Source: CSP1-8 sp049688015 (GTDB lineage: Bacteria > Desulfobacterota > Deferrimicrobia > Deferrimicrobiales > Deferrimicrobiaceae). Taken from it: DNA of 22,009 nt. The notes under the pieces are model-generated. The model did not search any database, was not told the origin of the DNA, and saw nothing but the letters and a program-made list of their open reading frames with translations. Positions 7,656-14,104 of the stretch are shown in pieces. The DNA lies in NCBI GenBank assembly GCA_049688015.1, contig JBAVJZ010000151.1, positions 1-22,009 on the forward strand, written 5' to 3'. Positions within the stretch are counted from its first letter, which is position 1. Each line of letters starts with the position of its first letter. The position numbers were made by a program, and so were the translations under genes.

Positions 7656-8228
7656 CTACTTCTTCACGAAGTGGTCCCGGCGGTTTCTCTCCCACGCCAT
7701 CTCGTCGTGCCCGGGGTCGATCGGTTTCTCCTCGCCGAAGCTTACCGTGGACACCGCGCCGGCTTTTACCCCGAGGGAGACGAGATAGGTTTTTGCGCTC
7801 TCCGCGCGGCGCTCACCAAGCGCGAGATTGTATTCGGGCGTACCACGCTCGTCGCAGTGCCCCTCGATGAGGATCGTCGCTGCCGGGTTCGCCTTCAGGT
7901 AATCGGCCACATCCTGAAGGATGGGCTTGGCATCCTCCCGGATGAACGACTTGTCGTAGTCGAAGTGGATGTCGGAAAACTCGGACGGTTTCTCCTGGGT
8001 CGCCGCCACACCCGCCATCGCCGTCTGCTCCTCGGGTTTCATCGTCTCGGTGACGATCGGCTCCTGCGGAACGGCCTGCGTTTCCACGGGGGGAGGCGTC
8101 GCTGCTTCCGCTCCCGAAGCGGTGTCGGTCGATTTCACCAGTTCCTTCTTTGCGCACCCCACTGCAAACACCAGAAGAACTACCGACAACGCCGAAAGAA
8201 TCCACTTCCCGCCCGTCGAACCTCTCAT
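7656..8228 (-). CDS. pal: Peptidoglycan-associated lipoprotein Pal
   Basis: Pal is an outer-membrane lipoprotein that binds peptidoglycan and TolB. The 190-residue protein has a lipoprotein signal with hydrophobic core and FAVGC, making Cys25 the likely lipidated residue. A low-complexity Ala/Pro/Thr/Glu linker (about 35-80) follows, then an OmpA-like domain (about 83-190) with FDYDKSFI, EGHCDERGT (122-130), NLALGERRA (134-142) and WERNRRDHF (179-187), the last typical of Pal. The ATG at 8228 has GGGGAGG upstream at good spacing; an 11-codon longer frame lacks support. It is separated from tolB by 70 nt, the longest gap in the tol cluster, containing a short GC-rich hairpin (8277-8290) that might weaken read-through. 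Confidence 0.96.
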   Translation of the reverse strand: MRGSTGGKWILSALSVVLLVFAVGCAKKELVKSTDTASGAEAATPPPVETQAVPQEPIVTETMKPEEQTAMAGVAATQEKPSEFSDIHFDYDKSFIREDAKPILQDVADYLKANPAATILIEGHCDERGTPEYNLALGERRAESAKTYLVSLGVKAGAVSTVSFGEEKPIDPGHDEMAWERNRRDHFVKK

Positions 8229-8298
8229 CTTGGCCTCCCCAGAACGAATTATGATTCGCAATCTCCGTTATCTACCTGCGGGGTCCCGCAAGGAGCAG

Positions 8299-9603
8299 TC
8301 ACCGCCGGGGGGACCACGAAGGAGAACCCGCGGCGGACAACCCTTTGAACAGCACTCTTTGCCACCGTCCGTCCGCGGAAGCGATTTTCAACTCAGAATA
8401 GCCATTTTTTCGGAACGTGTAAACAAGGTAACGTCCGTCCGGAGAAAAGGACGGATCGAGGCAGTCGCCGTTGCCCGAGATTACGAGGCGCGGGTCCGAC
8501 CCGTCGGGGCGAACCGTGTAGATCGAGTATCTCCCGTCCATGAACGAGGTGTAGGCGATCCGGTCGCCGGCGGGGGACCAGGAGGGGGAGGTGGAGTAAT
8601 ATCCCGCCTGGGAGACGCGCTTCTCGCCCGAGGAGCCGATATTCTTGACGTAGATCTGGGGCGATCCGCCCCGGTTGGACACGAAAGCAAGCGCCTTTCC
8701 GTCGGGAGAAACCGATGGGGACACCTCGATCCCCCATCCGCCTACGACCCTCTGCACGCCGGAGCCGGCAAGCGATACCTGGTAGATGTCGGAGTTCCCC
8801 TCGACACTCAGGGTGGCGTACAGCGTGTCGCCCGACGGGGAAAACGATCCCGGGGACTTCGAGTTCCCGTACCGTGCCACGATCCGGTCCGTCCCGTCGG
8901 CCAGGTTGCGCAGGTAGATCTGAGGGAACCCTGTCCGGTAGGAGGTGTAGGCGAGCCGTTTCCCGTCCGGCGACCAGCGGGGAAAGAGGTTGAAACTCCG
9001 GTTGTCGGTCACCTGCCGGAGTTCGCTGCCGTCAAGCCCGATGATGTAGATCTCCTTCCCCTTCCCCTTTTCCGGTCTCGCGGAGAAAGCGATCTCGGTA
9101 TCGAAAATCCCCCGGACTCCCGTGAAGGCGTAGAGCACCTCGTTGGCGAACTTGTGCGCCATCTTCCGAAACTGGCTCGCGGGACCGGTGTACTTTTTCC
9201 CTACCATCATGTTCCCGAGGCTGACGTCGTAGAGACGCATCTCCGCCATCATCTGGTCCCCGCGGACCTCCACCTTCCCGATCACCACCGCCTCGGTGCC
9301 GATCATCTTCCAATCGGGAAAAGAGAGCGGCCTTCCCGAGAAGTGCTCCGTTACGATCCGCTCAAGGTAGGCCGGTCTCGAGATGACATCGAAAAGCGAC
9401 GTCATGGCGAGATCCCCCCCGATCGCCTCGGGGAGCTTCCGGGCAAGAGAGGCGTCCCCTCCCGTTTCCACGAAGTCCGGAAGGGCAATCGGCATCCGCT
9501 TTCCACCGGGCGCGTTGATGTCGATGTACAGGACAGCCCCGGAAACGGAAGGAACCAGAAGAAGAAAAAGGAATAGCAGCAATCTCCCCGCGGAACGGAT
9601 CAT
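8299..9603 (-). CDS. tolB: Tol-Pal system periplasmic protein TolB
   Basis: TolB is the periplasmic partner that shuttles between Pal and TolA. The 434-residue protein has a Sec signal peptide (about 1-22, hydrophobic LLLFLFLLLVPSVSG). An N-terminal alpha/beta domain (to about 165) follows, with VIGKVEVRGDQMMAEMRLYDV. The rest is a beta-propeller of TolB-type repeats, recognisable by recurring PRWSPDGKRLAYTS, PSVSPDGKALAFVS, PSWSPAGDRIAYTS and PSFSPDGRYLVYTF. Length is typical (about 430). The ATG overlaps the tolA stop as ATGA (9600-9603), indicating coupled translation. Nothing appears truncated. Confidence 0.97.
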   Translation of the reverse strand: MIRSAGRLLLFLFLLLVPSVSGAVLYIDINAPGGKRMPIALPDFVETGGDASLARKLPEAIGGDLAMTSLFDVISRPAYLERIVTEHFSGRPLSFPDWKMIGTEAVVIGKVEVRGDQMMAEMRLYDVSLGNMMVGKKYTGPASQFRKMAHKFANEVLYAFTGVRGIFDTEIAFSARPEKGKGKEIYIIGLDGSELRQVTDNRSFNLFPRWSPDGKRLAYTSYRTGFPQIYLRNLADGTDRIVARYGNSKSPGSFSPSGDTLYATLSVEGNSDIYQVSLAGSGVQRVVGGWGIEVSPSVSPDGKALAFVSNRGGSPQIYVKNIGSSGEKRVSQAGYYSTSPSWSPAGDRIAYTSFMDGRYSIYTVRPDGSDPRLVISGNGDCLDPSFSPDGRYLVYTFRKNGYSELKIASADGRWQRVLFKGLSAAGSPSWSPRR

Positions 9604-10478
9604 GCCCCCCCCCCGGACCCGTAGAAACGGAATCCAATCTCGTAGTGGTCCTCCCCGCCGCGAAGCTGCTCGGGAGGGACGGGAAGCGGGCTCGCCTTGT
9701 TGATCGCCCGCAGGACGGAATCATCGAAGTAGGAATTCCCCGAGGTTTTTTCCATCCGCACCAGAGACACCCGGCCGTCCTTCTCGATGACGATCCGAAG
9801 CTGCACGATGAGCTTCTCCTTCTCTCCCGTCGCAAGCGCCGGGACGGTCCAGTTCGACCGGATTCTCTCGTCCAGCTGCCGGAAGTAGGCGAGGTGCTCC
9901 GGAGGGACCCGGGCGTTCCCCGAGGCGCCCGCCAGTCCCTCTGCCGGAGAGGGAGCGGTGCTCTTCGGTGCGGGCCGCACGGCGGACAGGTCGATCCGGT
10001 GGGCGACGCGCTCCCCGATCTGCTGGATCGCCGAGCGAGCGGCCTTTTCCCGCCGGATCGTCCGCACCGCCTGCTGGACGTGTTCCGCGGAATTTTTCTT
10101 CTCGCGCATTTTCCGCAGGCTTTCGGCAAGAGCCATGGCGTCGGGCTTCTCCTCCGTCCTGCGTTTCTTCTCCACCCCGCTTTTCTTCTCCGCCTTCGCG
10201 GCCACGGGAGGAGGGGGTGCAGGCGCCTTTTCCTCCTTCGCGGACGTCGTCGGGACAGGGGGAGCCGGCTCTGCCGGTTTCGCGCGCTCCGGGGGGGGTG
10301 GCGCGAAGGCTTCTCCTCCGACCAGGTCGACCACGGTCACGGAGAGGAACCGGGAGGGGGGGGAGCGAAAACCCGCCCACAACACACAAATGCCCAAGGC
10401 GACCACGTGAAGCGCCACCGAAACGGCAATCATCCTGCGGAAGAGCAGTTCCATCGGGCTAATCGCAAGGGGGAACAT
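9600..10478 (-). CDS. tolA: TolA-type / TonB C-terminal domain envelope protein
   Basis: The 292-residue product fits TolA: a single inner-membrane anchor near the N-terminus (about 18-36, MIAVSVALHVVALGICVLW), then a Pro/Ala/Lys/Glu-rich periplasmic stretch (about 60-180) and a TonB/TolA C-terminal domain (about 200-292) with LDERIRSNWTVP, LRIVIEKDGRVSLVRMEKTSG and YFDDSVLRAI. It is shorter than E. coli TolA (about 420), mainly in the helical arm. Position between tolR and tolB supports TolA over TonB. The start is uncertain: ATG at 10478 is used, but a TTG at 10508 would overlap the tolR stop, and an ATG at 10454 is also in frame; none has a well-placed ribosome binding site. Confidence 0.9.
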   Translation of the reverse strand: MFPLAISPMELLFRRMIAVSVALHVVALGICVLWAGFRSPPSRFLSVTVVDLVGGEAFAPPPPERAKPAEPAPPVPTTSAKEEKAPAPPPPVAAKAEKKSGVEKKRRTEEKPDAMALAESLRKMREKKNSAEHVQQAVRTIRREKAARSAIQQIGERVAHRIDLSAVRPAPKSTAPSPAEGLAGASGNARVPPEHLAYFRQLDERIRSNWTVPALATGEKEKLIVQLRIVIEKDGRVSLVRMEKTSGNSYFDDSVLRAINKASPLPVPPEQLRGGEDHYEIGFRFYGSGGGA

Positions 10479-10504
10479 CCGCGTGTCCGTAGGTCCCCCG
10501 CCTG

Positions 10505-10921
10505 TCAACGCTCGAGGGGTTCGGTAACCATCCCGAGCTTTTCAATCCCTGCGTTGCGAACCTCCGCTATGACCTTCACGACGAAACCGTACGGTACCGC
10601 ACGGTCGGCACGGAAATAGACCTGTCGGTCGGTGCGCCGCTCGACGATGGCCCGGAGGGAGTCGCTCAGCTGGTTGAACTTCATCGGCTGCTTCCCGACG
10701 AATATCCTGCTGTTCGCGTCCACGGTGATCACGAGGCGCTCCTCCTCCGACCGCAGGGCCTTGGCATTCGCCTGCGGCAGGTTGACGTCGACTCCCTGGG
10801 TGAGCATCGGAGCAGTGACCATGAAGATGATGAGGAGCACCAGCATCACGTCGACGAGGGGGGTGACGTTGATCTCCGCCATCATCCCGCGTTCTCTCCC
10901 GTTTCCGTTGGAGATGGCCAT
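10505..10921 (-). CDS. tolR: TolR/ExbD family proton-channel subunit
   Basis: The 138-residue protein has a short cytoplasmic N-terminus, one membrane segment (about 19-40, VTPLVDVMLVLLIIFMVTAP) and a periplasmic domain, as in TolR/ExbD. Asp24 in PLVDVMLVLL corresponds to the conserved membrane Asp needed for proton use by the Tol motor. The neighbours (tolQ four bases upstream, tolA downstream) argue for TolR rather than ExbD. The ATG at 10921 follows the tolQ stop TAG almost directly, so translation is probably coupled. Confidence 0.95.
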   Translation of the reverse strand: MAISNGNGRERGMMAEINVTPLVDVMLVLLIIFMVTAPMLTQGVDVNLPQANAKALRSEEERLVITVDANSRIFVGKQPMKFNQLSDSLRAIVERRTDRQVYFRADRAVPYGFVVKVIAEVRNAGIEKLGMVTEPLER

Positions 10922-10925
10922 CGAC

Positions 10926-11666
10926 CTACACCTTCTCCAGGTTCCGCTCGAGGAAGTTTACGAACTCGATGGAGAAACTGTCGAGCCGGGTGGCTATGCC
11001 CCGCACCCGGTTCAGGAAGAAATTGTACGCCATGACCGAGGGGATCGCGGCGGCCAGCCCCGCGGCGGTGGCGATCAGCGCCTCGGCGATTCCCGGGGCG
11101 ACCGTGGAGAGCGTGGCGCTGCCCGTCATGGCAATGCCCGAGAAGGCGTTCATGATCCCCCAGACGGTGCCGAAGAGCCCGATGAAGGGCGTCGCGCTTC
11201 CCGTCGTAGCGAGAAAGGGGAGGTACGCCTCCATGAGCGCGATCTCCTCGTTGGTCGCCTTCTTCATGGCCCGCTCCACGTTGTCCAGGGGAAACGGGGG
11301 CATGCGTTCGGCCGGCGACGCGGAATCGGCGGATCTGCCCCGCTGGATTCTCATCAGCTCGAGATACCCTGTCCGGAACACCTCGGTGAGCGGCGTCCGA
11401 TCCGACTTCTCCGCCAGGTCATACAGGGAAGCGAGGTTCTTCCCCTCGGCGAAGGCCTTGGCGAATTCGACCTGGTTTTTTTCTATCCCCTTGAAAAGCC
11501 GGGACTTCAGAAAGATGATGGCCCAGGAAACGACGGAGAACACGATGAGCATCAGGAGCACCAGTTTTACGATAGGCCCGGCGAGCAAGACATGTTGGAA
11601 AACCCGGGTGTCAAACAGGCCGGATGCGGCCGCTGTCACAGGAGCTCCCATTCCCATATACGACAT
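10926..11666 (-). CDS. tolQ: TolQ/ExbB family proton-channel subunit
   Basis: The 246-residue protein has three membrane spans: about 26-52 (HVLLAGPIVKLVLLMLIVFS), about 148-172 (PFLATTGSATPFIGLFGTVW) and about 186-210 (GIAEALIATAAGLAAAIPSV). The segment around TTGSATPFIGLFGTVWGIM is the MotA/TolQ/ExbB signature. TolQ with TolR forms the proton-driven stator that energises TolA at the inner membrane. The ATG at 11666 is preceded by GGGAGG about 11 bases upstream; ATGs a few codons downstream are possible but less supported. It is the first gene of the tol-pal-cpoB-phoH-like operon, facing away from the fur-like gene with a promoter between them. Confidence 0.95.
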   Translation of the reverse strand: MSYMGMGAPVTAAASGLFDTRVFQHVLLAGPIVKLVLLMLIVFSVVSWAIIFLKSRLFKGIEKNQVEFAKAFAEGKNLASLYDLAEKSDRTPLTEVFRTGYLELMRIQRGRSADSASPAERMPPFPLDNVERAMKKATNEEIALMEAYLPFLATTGSATPFIGLFGTVWGIMNAFSGIAMTGSATLSTVAPGIAEALIATAAGLAAAIPSVMAYNFFLNRVRGIATRLDSFSIEFVNFLERNLEKV

Positions 11667-11701
11667 CGAAGGACGTACCTCCCTTACGCTGGTATCAGTC
11701 C

Positions 11702-11730
11702 TATATAACCCAATCGCACACGCGGTTCAA
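11702..11730 (-). promoter_or_regulatory. Candidate promoter for the tol-pal operon
   Basis: On the minus strand TTGAAC (11730-11725) and TATATA (11707-11702) are 17 bases apart, each 4/6 to the sigma70 consensus. The start would be near 11695, giving a leader of about 28 nt that contains the GGGAGG of tolQ. Confidence 0.5.
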
Positions 11731-11735
11731 TCTTC

Positions 11736-11764
11736 TTGACAATTCCGTCCATAAAAAATACGAT
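11736..11764 (+). promoter_or_regulatory. Candidate promoter for the fur-like gene
   Basis: TTGACA (11736-11741, perfect -35) is followed after 17 bases by TACGAT (11759-11764, 4/6 to TATAAT). The predicted start, about 11771-11773, coincides with the ATG at 11773. The -35 boxes of this promoter and the tolQ promoter are only five bases apart, back to back. Confidence 0.6.
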
Positions 11765-11772
11765 ACGAAATA

Positions 11773-12180
11773 ATGGAACGAAGAGTAAAAAAGTCCCGAA
11801 ACACCAAGCAACGCACGGTGATCCTGGAAATCCTCCGGAAGAGCGGGTGCCATCCGACCGCGGAGGCGATCTACCAGGAAGCGCGCAAGGTTCTCCCCAA
11901 CATAAGCCTTGGGACGGTGTACCGCAATCTCAATTTCCTCCGGGAACAGGGGATGGTCCAGGAGATCCGCACGAACAGCGAGTCCTCTTCGCTGTTCGAG
12001 GGGAAGTGCGCACCCCACGCCCATTTTCACTGCACGAAGTGCCAAGCGGTTTTCGACATTCCGCTTCCGCAGTGCCTCGAGGAACTCGAGTGGATTGCAA
12101 AACCCGATATCTCCCTGGTAAACGCCCTGGACCTGCACGTCATGGGAGCCTGCCGGGGATGCGGGCCGGTTCCGTCCTGA
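11773..12180 (+). CDS. Fur-family metalloregulator, PerR-like
   Basis: The 135-residue protein has an N-terminal winged helix (about 10-66; GCHPTAEAIYQEARKVLPNISLGTVYRNLNFL) typical of PerR/Fur repressors, and a C-terminal dimerisation domain. The structural zinc site is Cys87/Cys90 (HCTKC) and Cys127/Cys130 (CRGC). Regulatory-metal candidates are His27, His82, His84 and Asp95. In characterised proteins Asp at the last position is linked to peroxide sensing (PerR) and Glu to Fur, so a peroxide-responsive role is the better guess. The next in-frame ATG is residue 61, so the start at 11773 is firm, yet there is no ribosome binding site. It is divergent from tolQ, so the two promoters could share regulation. 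Family is certain; the sensing role is inferred. Confidence 0.92.
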   Translation: MERRVKKSRNTKQRTVILEILRKSGCHPTAEAIYQEARKVLPNISLGTVYRNLNFLREQGMVQEIRTNSESSSLFEGKCAPHAHFHCTKCQAVFDIPLPQCLEELEWIAKPDISLVNALDLHVMGACRGCGPVPS

Positions 12181-12311
12181 CGCGTTAGACAAGGGACCCT
12201 TCTCCCGGGTTCCCGTTTCATCGTATCGAGATCCCGTGCATTTTCCGAAACGTTTTTCCTCCGCAGCTTTCCTGGCTCCGGTGCACCCGGGAACGGACGC
12301 CGCCAACGATG

Positions 12312-12355
12312 AAAAAACCCTGCCCGGGAAGGTGGTCCTTCCCGGGCAGGGTTTT
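12312..12355. terminator. Strong bidirectional Rho-independent terminator
   Basis: A perfect 15-bp stem, CCCTGCCCGGGAAGG (12318-12332), loop TGGT, CCTTCCCGGGCAGGG (12337-12351), is flanked by six A on the left and four T on the right. It can therefore end both the fur-like transcript (plus) and the convergent gltA transcript (minus). The rest of 12181-12381 shows nothing else. Confidence 0.95.
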
Positions 12356-12381
12356 CGTCTTGCCTGCGAATCCGCGAACGA

Positions 12382-13719
12382 TCAGCTAAGCTTTCTGCCT
12401 CCCTCCGCGGCCCACTTCTCGAGCATGTCCGTGGTGACCGACTTCGGACGTTCGATGGCATAGCCAAGCGCCCGGTCCCACGTGATGTTGGCCAGGACCC
12501 CCAGGGCACGGCCGATACCGAAGAGAACGGTGTAGAAGTCGTATTCCACGACGCCGTAGTACCACTGGATGACGCCGGACTGGGCATCGACGTTCGGCCA
12601 GGGGTTTTTCGCCTTGCCGTGCTCCTTGAGCACGCCCGGGGCCACCTTGTAGATCAGGTTGACCAGCTTGAACAGCGGATAGTCCGGCAGGTTCTTCAGG
12701 CAGAACTCCATCTGCGACACATACCGCGGATCGGTCTTGCGGAGAACCGCATGGCCGTACCCGGGGATGACCTGTCCGCTGTTCAGGGTGTCCCACAGGA
12801 ACTTCTTGAGCTCCTCCTCGGTGGGGAGCTTGCCGCCCAGCTTGTTGAACACGCCCTGGCACCACCCCAGAACTTCCTGGTTCGCCAGGCCGTGGAGCGG
12901 GCCGGCCAGCCCGTTGATCGCGGCGGAATAGGCATAGTAGGCGTCGGACAGGGCCGAGGCTACCAGGTGGCCGGTGTGGGCCGAGACGTTGCCCGACTCG
13001 TGGTCGGAGTGGAGGATGAAGTACATCCGGGCCACATCGTCATAGGGCTTGCCTATCCCCATCATGTGGGCGAAGTTGCCGCCCAGGTCGAGCTTCGGAT
13101 CCGGTGCGATCGGAGTATCGCCCTTGTACTTCATCCGGTAGATGTACGCGCCGATCGCCGGGAGCTTCGCCATCAGGTTGCATGCGTCCTCGTACATCGG
13201 GTCCCAGTACTCCATCTTCGTCATCCCCTCGGCGTATCGCTTGGCGAAGACCGAGTCGCGCTGCATGGCGAGGATGGCGGCGGAGAACATCGTCATCGGG
13301 TGGGTGTCGCGGGGCATCGCCCGCAGAACATCGATGACATACTGGGGAACACGGGAGCGCGACTTGAAGTCCTCGACGACCGCCAGGGTCTGCTCCATCG
13401 TCGGCACATCGCCGGTCATCAGGAAGTAGAAAAATCCCTCGACGTACGGATAGTCGGATCCGGGGACCTTCGGAAGCGCCGCAAACGTTTCGGGAATGGT
13501 CTTCCCCCGGAAGCGGATCCCCTCCTCGGGGTCCAGGTAGGAAATGTCGGTCACCAGGGAGCGGATTCCCCGGGCACCGCCGATCGCCTGTGCGACAGTC
13601 ACCTGGTCGATGATAACGTTCCCGAATTCCTTGTTGAGCTTGGTGGTACGGGGACGGTGTGCCGTGATCTTCTCGAAAAGTTTTTCCTTCATGGTCATCC
13701 TTTCCGCGACTTTTGCCAT
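12382..13719 (-). CDS. gltA: Citrate synthase, eukaryote-like type
   Basis: GltA condenses acetyl-CoA and oxaloacetate to citrate, entering the TCA cycle. The 445-residue protein resembles mitochondrial citrate synthases rather than the usual proteobacterial hexameric type: ILHSDHESGNVSAHTGHL (235-252), NGLAGPLHGLANQEVL (269-284), PGYGHAVLRKTDPRY (319-333), GKAKNPWPNVDAQSG (368-382) and YTVLFGIGRALGVLA (396-410). Catalytic residues match His276, His323 and Asp378. Such enzymes are known from Geobacteraceae. The start at 13719 has AAGGGGG eight bases upstream; an ATG at 13692, with AAAGGA five bases upstream, is a real alternative and would remove nine residues. It stands alone, ends at the shared terminator and is divergent from metH. 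Confidence 0.97.
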   Translation of the reverse strand: MAKVAERMTMKEKLFEKITAHRPRTTKLNKEFGNVIIDQVTVAQAIGGARGIRSLVTDISYLDPEEGIRFRGKTIPETFAALPKVPGSDYPYVEGFFYFLMTGDVPTMEQTLAVVEDFKSRSRVPQYVIDVLRAMPRDTHPMTMFSAAILAMQRDSVFAKRYAEGMTKMEYWDPMYEDACNLMAKLPAIGAYIYRMKYKGDTPIAPDPKLDLGGNFAHMMGIGKPYDDVARMYFILHSDHESGNVSAHTGHLVASALSDAYYAYSAAINGLAGPLHGLANQEVLGWCQGVFNKLGGKLPTEEELKKFLWDTLNSGQVIPGYGHAVLRKTDPRYVSQMEFCLKNLPDYPLFKLVNLIYKVAPGVLKEHGKAKNPWPNVDAQSGVIQWYYGVVEYDFYTVLFGIGRALGVLANITWDRALGYAIERPKSVTTDMLEKWAAEGGRKLS

Positions 13720-13942
13720 GCCGCAAACCCCCTTTCGCTTGATGTGCGACCCCATTCTCCGCTATATGACAACATGGAATACTCCTTGCCGAAGCTGCTT
13801 TTCCGTCCCCGTTCCCCCGGCGAACACAGCGGACACCACATCCCTCGCAAAGGATTATTATCTCACTGTGGAACCGTGCCGGCCAGGAGTACGCGCTGCT
13901 GATATCTATTGGCACGCAAGGGTTTGAATCGAAGCACGCAGA

Positions 13943-13959
13943 CTGTATACCGTATACAG
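13943..13959. promoter_or_regulatory. Perfect inverted repeat, candidate operator
   Basis: CTGTATAC-C-GTATACAG is an uninterrupted 8-1-8 palindrome. Its core fits the GT-n-AC half-site pattern common for FadR-type GntR regulators. It lies 223 bases upstream of the gltA ATG and about 60 bases upstream of the metH -35 box. The regulator is not identifiable in this window; the only regulator gene nearby is Fur-family, whose sites look different. Confidence 0.6.
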
Positions 13960-14017
13960 AAGACGATACTTAAATAACAGGAAATCTTCCCGCAAGTCAA
14001 GCCCAAAGAACGGCGGT

Positions 14018-14046
14018 TTGACATCATGGGTTTTCCTTTGTAGTAT
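14018..14046 (+). promoter_or_regulatory. Candidate sigma70 promoter for metH
   Basis: TTGACA (14018-14023, perfect) and TAGTAT (14041-14046, 4/6) are 17 bases apart. The start would be near 14053, giving a leader of about 50 nt that ends in AGGAGG and the TTG start codon. Confidence 0.65.
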
Positions 14047-14104
14047 AGGGCACTTATTTGATCCCCCGGCATCGGGAACCGGAAGTGTACAGGAGGGGGC
14101 ACCG

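Larger units (their letters stand above)
13720..14104. other. gltA-metH divergent regulatory region
   Basis: This 385-bp gene-free region holds the metH promoter (14018-14046), the metH ribosome binding site (AGGAGG, 14091-14096) and a 17-bp inverted repeat (13943-13959). On the minus strand a weak candidate gltA promoter (TTGACT at 14000-13995, 17-nt spacer, AT-rich TTATTT at 13977-13972) would start transcription just upstream of the inverted repeat; its -10 match is poor. No cobalamin or SAM riboswitch fold was recognised; the predicted metH leader is only about 50 nt. Confidence 0.6.

Noticed and set aside
9600..10478. TonB instead of TolA
   Set aside because: The C-terminal domain alone fits both, but the gene sits between tolR and tolB with coupled translation, so TolA is far more likely.
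14047..14104. Riboswitch (cobalamin, SAM or SAH) upstream of metH
   Set aside because: The predicted leader is only about 50 nt and shows none of the conserved cores; it mainly holds the ribosome binding site and a small GC stem.
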